Shown here: positions 44,395 through 53,121 of the stretch, piece by piece | Layout of the letters: each line of letters opens with the position of its first letter | Numbering within the stretch: the first letter of the stretch is position 1 | Translations under genes and position numbers: made by a program | Source: Pascua guehoae | Lineage: Eukaryota; Basidiomycota; Tremellomycetes; Trichosporonales; Trichosporonaceae | Assembly: GCA_001600415.1 (NCBI GenBank) | Contig: BCJX01000008.1 | Span: 1,004,626-1,068,625, forward strand | Direction of reading: 5' to 3' | Length of the DNA: 64,000 nucleotides | Notes under the pieces: model-generated | The model's database searches: none | The model's input: the letters and a program-made list of their open reading frames with translations, nothing else | What the model was told of the DNA's origin: nothing

Positions 44395-46902
44395 ATGCAA
44401 AAGTCCATCTTGTTCTGTTTCTTCGCCGCGTGTGAGTATCGTCGGCTACTCGGTAATGTGCGGGTACTGACATGCATACAGTCGGCGGCTGGGTGTTTGG
44501 TTACGACGTGAGCTGCAGCATCACCGGAAAAAAACATGTCATCGTTGTGCAAGACTAACGCGTAGATTGGTTATATTGCAGGATGCCTGATCATGGTGAG
44601 TCAAATCACTATGAAACAACGTTAACCCCAGCCCGATTTCGTTAAAACCATGGGCCAGTTTGAGAACGGCGAATGGATCCTCCACTCGCAACGCCAGGCC
44701 ATCATTACGTCGCTCCTTTCCGCCGGCACTTTCTTTGGCGCCATTTTGCAGGCATTTACTTCTGACCGTCTGGGACGCAAGTACTCTATCATGTTCTGGA
44801 CTTCTATTGTGAGTACTACTGTCTTTCTTCTTCCATATCCCTCGCTCACAGCAGTTCACCGTTGGCACCGTGATCCAAGTCTCCTCCTTTGGCTTCCAAC
44901 AGCTTTCCGTCGGGTACGTACTCACCGGTGGCGATGGCAGTAGCGCTTCCACTGTGAAACGCCCATGCTAACCATACAGGCGCCTGGTTGCCGGTCTCGG
45001 CGTCGGTGCGCTCTCTGCCATTGTCCCGTTGTACATTGGCGAGGCAGCACCCAAGAAGATTCGCGGCAGTCTCCTCGTCCTGTACCAGGTTCAGATTATT
45101 TCGGGTCTGTTCCTCGCCTACCTTGTCGTCCTGGGTACCCACCACTTGCCCAACTCGGCCTCGTGGCGCATCCCCATCGGCCTGCAGATTATCTGGGGTA
45201 TCCTTCTCATCGTCGGCGCTGCGTTCCTCCCAGAGTCGCCACGTCTCCTTCTCGGCAAGGGCAAGACGGAGCAGGCTATCCGGTCGATCGCCGCGCTCAA
45301 TGACTGCGACATCAACGACCCCCTCGTAAAGGAGATCGAAATCGAGCTCGAGGAGGGTATCGCCGCTGAAAACGAGGGCGGCAAGGCTTCCTGGCTCGAG
45401 TGCTTCAGCACGCGTGGCATGAGTGAGTGTCCCGGCTGGCGGAGATTGTTATTGTCCCAGCCTCTTTGGTTTAGGGGTATAATTGCCGCTTCGGGTTTCG
45501 AAGCAACATCCGCTCGCTTTAGCAAGCACCTGCGGCAGACCTCGGTTCAAGTCCGGGAAGAGGCCAGTTTTTGTCTATGGTCTTTTGAATGGTGATGTGG
45601 GGACGTGAGGGAATGGTGGTGGCATGTGGTCCGAGCTTGGTGGCGGTGGATGGACGAATGGTGGAGGGAATGATGGGGGCGGATTGTGGCGTTGGCTGTG
45701 GTCTTATTCATCTCCCAAACAAGAGCCCCAGGTACGGATTTGCAGGTGCGGACTTGTAACTGGGTGCCTCCACTGTCTGCGGCTTCGCTTGGCTACATCT
45801 CTCCCATCGTTTTGTCACTTTGGCTGACTTTTCAGTGTGGAAGCGTACTTTGAACGGCATGATGATCCAATTCCTTCAGCAGCTCAACGGCCAGAATTTC
45901 TACTACTACTATGTGAGTGCTTGGGTGTGCGGGCTAGGAGGATAGAGACAAGGGGGGGAATCAGGAAGTGGCCGTTGGACGATAACTGACACCTCCAGGG
46001 CCCCGTATTCTTCCAGGCTGCCCAGATCAACGGCCTGAACAGCTACACAATCCAGGTCCTCATGGGCGGCGTCTCGCTCGCCATGGTGCTCCCGGCCATG
46101 TGGACCATCGAGAACGTAGGCCGCCGCAAGTCGCTTCTGTGGGGCGCGTGCGCCATGGCCGTGTGCGCTCTTATTGCCGGCCTGGTGGGCCACTTTTTCA
46201 CCGACTCACCTGGCGTCCCCGACGACAAGCGCAAGGTCGGCGGCAGTGTCCTCGTCGCATTTGCCCTCCTTCACGTCTCGTTCTTCTCGCTCTTCTGGGG
46301 CCCAACACCCTGGGTTATCCTCGGCGAGACTTTCCCGCTTCGCGTCCGCCCCAAGTCCATTGCCCTTGGCTCTGCGTGAGTGCTCCGGTCTTCTTCGCGT
46401 TCTTCTCCACGTTCTTGGCGCGTTCTTCTTGCTGATTCCGGCAAGCATGAACTGGTTCTGGAATTTTATGCTGGGCTACTTTAGCCCCCTCATCGCCGAC
46501 GACATTGGTCCCCTCATCCTCCTCATCTTTTTTGGCATGCTCTGCGTCGCGTTTGTCTATGTGTACTTTATGATTCCCGAGGTGAGTGGCAGTGCCACAG
46601 CGTGCGCCACACTGTGGCGTGTGCCTGCGCCACAGGGACTGGCGCACGGTGTTTGGAACTTTATGCTAACGCACAGACCCGCGGCATTTCGCTCGAAGAG
46701 GTCGACGAGCTGTACCGCACCAAGGTGCCCGCATGGCGCAGCTCCAACTGGAAGCCGTCCGAGCGCGTGCACGACGTCGAGGAAAAGAGTGACGATGTGC
46801 AGATTGACCGCGTCCAGTCGAGGAAGTTGTCTGGTGAGTCGTGAACGTGCTTGTCTACGGGGTACACGGGCTGACTCGATCACAGCGGCTGTGCTCGCCT
46901 GA
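44395..46902 (+). CDS. MFS sugar transporter, hexose-type
   Basis: About eleven exons, several tiny at the 5' end: MQKSILFCFFAA-FGGWVFGYD-IGYIAGCLIM-PDFVKTMGQFE. Sugar-porter motifs: SDRLGRKYS (loop 2-3), RLVAGLGVGALSAIVPLYIG, EAAPKKIRGSLL, PESPRLLLGKGK (PESPR), QFLQQLNGQNFYYYYGPVFF (QQxxGxNxxYYY), ENVGRRKSLLWGA, FFSLFWGPTPWVILGETFPL and RVRPKSIALG, and a late TRGISLEEVDELY. Twelve membrane segments; imports hexoses or related sugars by proton symport or facilitated diffusion. The intron 45423-45834 is 412 nt and carries a tRNA gene. The apparent stop at 46844 overlaps a GTGAGT donor; splicing to 46887 gives the C-terminus RKLSAAVLA and is preferred. Confidence 0.93.
45460..45565 (+). tRNA. 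tRNA-Pro (anticodon CGG) with 35-nt intron, inside a host intron
   Basis: The acceptor stem is GCCTCTT/AAGAGGC. The A-box is TGGTTTAGGGG and the B-box GGTTCAAGTCC. The anticodon stem is GCCGC (45485-45489) with GCGGC (45532-45536). The loop begins TTCGGG, so the anticodon CGG is at 45492-45494. An intron of 35 nt (45496-45530) follows position 37, the canonical site for eukaryotic tRNA introns. The T-stem is CTCGG/CCGGG. Lies in the same orientation within intron 45423-45834 of the sugar transporter. Confidence 0.93.
45568..45572 (+). terminator. Pol III terminator of tRNA-Pro
   Basis: TTTTT starting three bases after the discriminator base. Confidence 0.8.
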
Positions 46903-47390
46903 ACAGCCCACCAAGTGTCGCGAGGGTAGCGGAGTGCTTGCCTACAGAGTGCTATGAGGGTATTGTTTGTAGTTTCGTAATAGTATCTAAGAGATGAAGA
47001 CTCTGAAAACTGCTCTTCCTGGCCGAGTCGTCGACTACAGAACCTCCAGCCTATTTGCAACGCAAGTGGGTCAACAATTCTATGTGGGTGTGAGGGGGTG
47101 GGCGAACCCCAACAATCATGTAACTGTGCGCACCTTCCCCATCAAGCGGACCAGGATCGTGATGCGTGTATAGTTGCAAGTTGGGCGAGAGAACAGGTAT
47201 ACTCGATGGGATCATTTGCAGCTATTCTAATGTCTATGCATGGGGGAGGCTACATGTGTAGGCTACAAATTCAGGTGGGAGAGAGGCATTGTCTGTTCGG
47301 GAATGAGTTGGAGAGCTCCGGTGATGCATTCCGAGTGGCGTGTGGGCGATGGGTGTGACTTGGAAAGAGGTAGAAACAACTCCAGCATCT
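46903..47390. other. convergent intergenic region
   Basis: Between the stops of the sugar transporter and the LURP-one-like gene. No feature seen. Confidence 0.6.
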
Positions 47391-48268
47391 TTACCTTGGC
47401 GGCATGTAATTGTACTCGTCAAAGCAGATACACAGAACGGCCATGAGCGACTGGTCGACTCCAGGTGCGCAATTGATAGAGTACTGCAGGCGTTAGCTGT
47501 TTTTCAAGGTTACAGCACCCGCCACGGTTACAGCGCCACACTCACCGTGGTCCTGTCAAACATGGCCTCGGGATCGTTGGCCCATGGACGACAGATGTCG
47601 GCGACAAGCTGGCCATTCATTCGAATCTCGGCCGTCTTGGCCCTCCACCGTCCCTTGAATGCGAGTGTGGTCTCTTCACCAGTCGACGCATTTGTCATGG
47701 TGACCCGGAACTTGGTCTTGACTGCGTAGCGTCAGCAATCGAGGAGGAGAAACCCCGTTTTCAGTGGAGGCCATCCTGTACGATGGCCTGTAGTGACTCA
47801 CAGCCTGCGCGAGCTCTGATGTTCAGGATCACCTGGCCATGAGGATCAATGGCCTGGAACGTCTTTTTGAACGACGGACGCTTTTCCTGGAGTGTGAAGA
47901 GAAAGTCGCCATGGGGATCGAAAAAGTCTAGGACCTGTCAGTTACTACTCACGGGGCGCTGTCAACTGCGCTGCTTACTCTTGGTATCATTGATCGCGAG
48001 AGCCTTGCCCTGACACTGCGCGACATAGTGGCCCTTCGTGTCCATAATGTCAAAGTCGTCCTGCAGGTGTGAGTGTGAGAGCTTGTTGGTTCGTCACTAG
48101 TGTACTCACACCACTAATCGACATTGACTTTTCCTTGACTAGAATGGTTGTCTGCTTCTCGGATAGGAAACCGGGGGTGGGAACGAGCGCGACCGGGGGG
48201 TTGCACGGGTACAGTTCAGGAGCTGCTTTACCAGAGCAGCAGGCTCGGCCGGCAGGACAGCAGCCCAT
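47391..48268 (-). CDS. LURP-one-related / tubby-C-like protein
   Basis: Five exons from MGCCPAGRACCSGKAAPELY, whose first 13 residues contain four Cys, possibly for lipidation or metal. The LOR domain follows: GFLSEKQTTILVKEKSMSIS, then DDFDIMDTKGHYVAQCQGKA, DFFDPHGDFLFTLQEKRPSF, KKTFQAIDPHGQVILNIRAR, TTLAFKGRWRAKTAEIRMNG, and the last exon YSINCAPGVDQSLMAVLCIC-FDEYN. These match the beta-barrel with central helix shared by plant LURP1, DUF567 proteins and phospholipid scramblases. The biochemical function of fungal members is unknown. Intron 1 is 49 nt and begins GTGAGT while ACTCAC lies near its 3' end. Confidence 0.85.
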
Positions 48269-49937
48269 GGTGAGTGTCGGACGGGTGTGGGAATGAGGGT
48301 GGGGAAGAGCTTGGTGCGAGTGTCGCAAGGAGTGGTGTGTCGGTAGAGAGCGCAGAGGAACTCTAGCGGAGCAGACGGTTGAGAGGAAGTGCAGTGGTTA
48401 GTGATGTTGGAGGGGGGTGAAAACGGGCTTTGGGACGGGGGCCTTATATCTCCTCTGAGCTGCTATCAACTCTTGCCATATTTCAGACTCCTCTACAAAA
48501 GCGGTGTCGACGATTGCCAACTCTGAGGACGGCAGTGCATGGTGAAACCTGCTGCATCGGTTTGTCTCCTCTTTGCCCCTGGTCCATAAAAACGAGGCAC
48601 AGGGTGTTGGCGTTTCAAGTTGATGACTGGGGTTTGATACGTCAAACTGTCCCTGGTGCCTGGAAAGGTGACCCATAATTTAGAGTTTGGCGTGTAACAG
48701 CTGGACATCGCCTTATCTGATGAGCACAGCACACTGCAACGCAGGAGACGGGTCGAGGTTGTACTGTAGTGAAAGGACGCACAGCTTGATAGTCTGAAAC
48801 TTAAGGACAGATACAGCCAACCCAGTTTTAGCGCACTCACTGCGCGTGTTGTACCGTCGAGGGCCGGCACAGGCCCAGGATTGTCAGCTGAAACGTCGGC
48901 AGCTATCACTCTCCAACACTAACAGTCGCGCGTCGCGGCGCACAGACAGCAATGGACTTGGCTGACTGGATGTTAGTGCCTTCCCCCTGCTGATAGAGGC
49001 ACGCATGGTGAGGTTGGTTGCACGTGCCACATCAGGAGTGTGCCTCCAGTCCTGGTGATGTAGGCGGTATTGAGACGTGTCCACAAAGATGACTCCTGGG
49101 ACACGCCCGCATGTACATACCTATTAGCGCACTCACTGCACAACTTGCTGCCACGCCGCATGGTCCTCACCTTACGCGCGATCAGCACGGGCCATGGGTC
49201 TGGAGCGAGTGTGCTGGCGTGAGCAAAGCACGGTGTTTTGTCGCACTCTCACAGCCCCCCATGCCTCGCTCGTGCTCGTATTCTCACAGTCACCTCTGCT
49301 ATTTAGACGACGCATGTCCCAACTACTTGCCCCTCATCGCCTCATCACTCACTCACCAATCTCTACGCACGTTCGAAACCACGGCTGCTGCGTTTGGGCC
49401 ATGGCTCCAAACGTATTATTACGTAATTACAATGTCTTGGCATCATTCCTGGCTGGAACTCACGACGCGTCCAATTGTCGTGCCATTTTGGCGATCACCA
49501 CCCGGCCCGATCCGCAGCACCCTGGAACGCGCTGCCTGTGCCGCCCTTTGCCCTGGGCTGATGTGCGTACCTTGAGTCATCCGGCGTCATCCGTCACCCA
49601 AGTCCAGTCAACCCCACTCGCCCTGCTGGCCTCGCGAATGGCATGCATTATTGCACCGCCCTCCAACACGTCCCGCGCCACCTTCCCCTCGTCCAGCAAG
49701 CCCAGGTTTGAGATTGTTTGACCCTGCATGCTGTATCTCTCTGCCGCACCTTAAAGTTGGGTCGGTTCCCCATTCCCCACCTCGCGTTCCTACCCACCCA
49801 AACCGTACACCCCACCTTCCCCCCGCGCCCACTATTGCCCACAACTCACACTACAGTACTATTACTCCAACAACCTCGTTCAACACAACCTTCACACCTT
49901 CCTCCCCTCTCCATCACCACAGACCGCACGGCACGCC
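48269..49937. other. intergenic region, no gene seen
   Basis: 1.7 kb between divergent starts of the LURP-one-like gene and the PARP gene. Several open frames exist on both strands, but none has a domain or good splice structure. A TATATC tract at 48445 may belong to the left gene's promoter. C-rich leader before 49938. Confidence 0.5.
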
Positions 49938-52316
49938 ATGCCCCCTCGCAAATCTGCTCGCCAAGCTGCAACTGCCGCGGCCAAGGCATCGGCGACCCCA
50001 ACGCCTACACCGCCGCCCGCCCCAGCCAACCCTCTCAAGGGATGCCGCGTCGCTGTCTCGGGCTCGATTGCGGGCCTGTCCCAGAAGGACGTGCTTGACA
50101 AGGCCAAGGAGCTCGGTGCAGCCATCACCAACACGGTGACCAAGACGGTGACGCACCTGATTAGCACGGCCGAAGACTTTGCCGACGATTCGCCAAAGAT
50201 TGTCAAGGCCAAGGGCTTTGGCACGACTGTCGTCTCGTACGAGTGGCTCGAGGAGTGCGCCAAGGGCACCAAGGTCGACGAGGATGCGTACCGCCTCGAC
50301 AAGCCCAGCAAACCCACTAGCAAGGCCAGCAAGGCCGCCAGCAAACCTGCCAGCAAGGCCGCAAGCACCACCTCAAAGGCCAAAGGCAAGAAGCGCGCTG
50401 CGGCAGCGCCCGCATCCGACTCGGAGGAAGACGAGGAAGAGGACAAGCCCACGCCCAAGAAGCGCGCCAAGAAGGCCGACAAGCCCGCGTCGTCTTCATC
50501 GTCCAAGTCTGGCAGCAAGAAGGCCAATGGCGTCGCCGCTGCTCTCGACGACAGCAAGCTCAAGGAGACCGAGGCAAAGGTCGCCAAGGCGAACGGCAAA
50601 GCACCCAAGACCAAGGCGCTCAACATCCCAGTCGACGAGTACTGCGGACTCAACCACTACGCCGTCTACATTGACCCGAGCGGTACAATCTACGACGCAT
50701 CGCTCAACCAGACCAACGCTGGTAACAACAACAACAAGTTTTACCGCATCCAGGTGAGGACTCCACCGCAGGATCACCCACTGATGCCAGGTCCTGCACT
50801 ATAAAGGCGACTACAAGTGCTGGACACGCTGGGGACGTGTCGGCGAGCGAGGCCAGAACGCCATTCTGGGCAATGGCTCGACAGACACGGCCATCGCCAA
50901 CTTTAACAAGAAGTTTAAGGTATGTGGTCGTTGTGGGACATGGGTTAACTTCTCAGGACAAGTCTGGCTTGGCGTGGACAGCACGCACAGAGATGCCAAA
51001 GAAGGGCAAGTATGCGTACATTGAGCGCAGCTATGAAGATGATTCGGACGACGAAGACGACTCGGTCGATGGTGATGAGGCCAAGAAGGGTGACGACTGG
51101 GTACCCCCCGAGTGCACCCTCGACGAGCCTGTCGAGCGCCTCATGGACTTCATCTTCAACGCGGGCTACATGCAGGCCGCCATGGAAAGCCTCAACTATG
51201 ACGTCAACAAGCTTCCTCTCGGCAAGCTGAGCAAGGGGACCATTCTGCGTGGTTTCCAGGCGCTCAAGAACCTTGCCGAGCTCTTTGATGACAATACGCT
51301 TGCTCAATCAGAGTACGGAACGACCTACCCGATGGCCGTCGCCGATCTGTCCAACCAGTTTTACTCGCTCATTCCGCACGCCTTTGGCCGTAACCGCCCC
51401 CCTGTCATCAACACTGAAGCCATGCTCAAGCGTGAGCTCGAATTACTCGAGTCTTTGACGGACATGAAGGACGCCGTCCAGATCATGAAGGAGAGGCCCA
51501 AGGACGACATGCACCCGGCCGACAAGCAGTTCAACGGTCTCATGCTCGACGAGATGACTGCGCTTGACCACGAATCGAACGAGTTCAAGCTCCTCGAGGC
51601 CTACCTCAAGGAAACAAAGGGCGACACTCACCACGTCAATTATGCTGTTGAAGAAATCTTCCGCATCGCGCGCAAGGGCGAGAACGACCGCTTCCAGAAC
51701 AGCCACTTTGCCAATATTCCTTCCAACCGCCGTCTCCTCTGGCACGGGTCCCGTTCCACCAACTTTGGTGGTATCCTCTCGCAGGGATTGCGCATCGCCC
51801 CGCCCGAGGCTCCCTCCACCGGTTGGATGTTTGACAAGGTGAGCATTCGTTTAGCGCTGCTAGAGTTCCTAGCTAATGTTGAAGGGTGTCTATCTTGCCG
51901 ACATGTCGAGCAAGTCGGTCAACTACTGCTGCTCGTACCTTTCGAACAACACGGCCCTTCTTCTCCTGTGCGATGCCGAACTCGGCGACCCGATGCAGGA
52001 ACTCACCGACGCTACGTACAATGCCGCCACGAGCGCCAAGGCTGCTGGCAAATACTCGACGTGGGGCAAGGGCATGACTGGGCCCAGCAAGTGGAAGGAC
52101 GCTGGTGTTCTCCACCCATCACTCGAGGGCGCCATCATGGTGAGTGTTACGAATCGGCTTATCGTCTCCAGTGCCTCGTGCTGACCCTTCTAGCCCGACA
52201 CTTCGGTCAAGCCGGGTGACACCAACGTTCCTGGTGCCTACCTGCAGTACAACGAGTACATTGCGTACGACGTTACCCAGGTCCGCCTCCGTTACCTCTT
52301 CCGCGTCAAGGTGTGA
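49938..52316 (+). CDS. poly(ADP-ribose) polymerase (BRCT-WGR-PRD-catalytic)
   Basis: Five exons. Residues 1-35 are a basic Ala/Pro/Thr-rich tail (MPPRKSARQAATAAAKASAT). A BRCT domain follows (KGCRVAVSGSIAGLSQKDVL to VVSYEWLEECAKGTKVDE), then a long Lys/Ala/Ser-rich linker with SDSEEDEEED and basic clusters for nuclear entry. The WGR domain is NHYAVYIDPSGTIYDASLNQ to WTRWGRVGERGQNAILG. The helical regulatory domain includes LDEPVERLMDFIFNAGYMQA and LPLGKLSKGTILRGFQAL. The catalytic fold keeps the H-Y-E triad: LLWHGSRSTNFGGILSQGLR, GVYLADMSSKSVNYCC, and YLQYNEYIAYDVTQVRLRYL with the Glu. It should add ADP-ribose chains from NAD+ at DNA breaks. Zinc fingers of animal PARP1 are absent, so it is closer to PARP2 or fungal PrpA types. 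Confidence 0.96.
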
Positions 52317-53121
52317 TCAGCCAAGTTTCCCAGCCCCTTGTCTATACCCGTACCGCGCTTGTCTATACCATCAATGGTTTACCCCTCCTCCTCGGACTGT
52401 GCTTATATCCATGTTTATGTACCAGATGACCGCAAGCCTCGAGAACTGGCACGAGTATTTATGTACCAGATGACCACGAGCCTCGAGAACTGGCACGAGT
52501 AGACCCTGTCAGCATTCCCCCCATACGCATGTTTGTTCGCATTGCTTGAAAAGCAATAGGTCAACTCAGGTGGGCATGACAATCGACAATCTGAAATGCT
52601 CGGCTGGTAATTCCTCTGTGGAAGGACAAGCAGTCTCGAGCACGCTGGATCCAGGTACTCAGAGGCGCGACGGGACCAGCCAAGTGGCCAAGTGGCAAGT
52701 GGCAAGCAGACCACGTGATCCATATCCAACAGGCACGCCTTTCTGGGGACTCCGCTGTACCCTTGGAGTTGGACTCTCGGTCCATTCTTCACCCATATCA
52801 CTTCCACTCCCACTCTCACCCATCCTCCTTTGTGGATTGTCCTTCGTGTCGTCTCTTCCCAAATCGACTCGGTTTCCGGTGAGTTGGGTGACTCGATTAG
52901 CCAACAGCCATCAGGTCGCATTGAGCACAGCACCTTGCCTTGCCCGCAAGCGGGCGGCCACCAACGGCCGCAATGTGCGCAATAGTGCTAACGTTCAGGC
53001 CGTTTTCAGCTCGGTGTGTTCCACAGACCGTTGCTGTAGAGATCATCCGCCGTCGTGCTGCGTACTTGTGTGCATCTCGTCTCCGTCCCTCAACACTCGG
53101 GTCACCCCCACTCTCGCCACC
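52317..53121. other. intergenic region
   Basis: 3' flank of PARP (with a 44-bp tandem duplication) and leader of the F-box-like gene. The long frame of the following gene extends back to 52546 but lacks protein-like character before 53122. Confidence 0.55.
52414..52501. repeat. 44-bp tandem duplication
   Basis: Two adjacent 44-bp copies (52414-52457 and 52458-52501) starting TTTATGTACCAGATGACC and ending GGCACGAGTA; they differ at two positions. Located about 100 bp after the PARP stop codon, so likely in its 3' UTR. Confidence 0.95.

Noticed and set aside
48493..48909. Minus-strand frame in the region upstream of the LURP-one-like gene
   Set aside because: No domain, no good start context and composition like the surrounding non-coding DNA.
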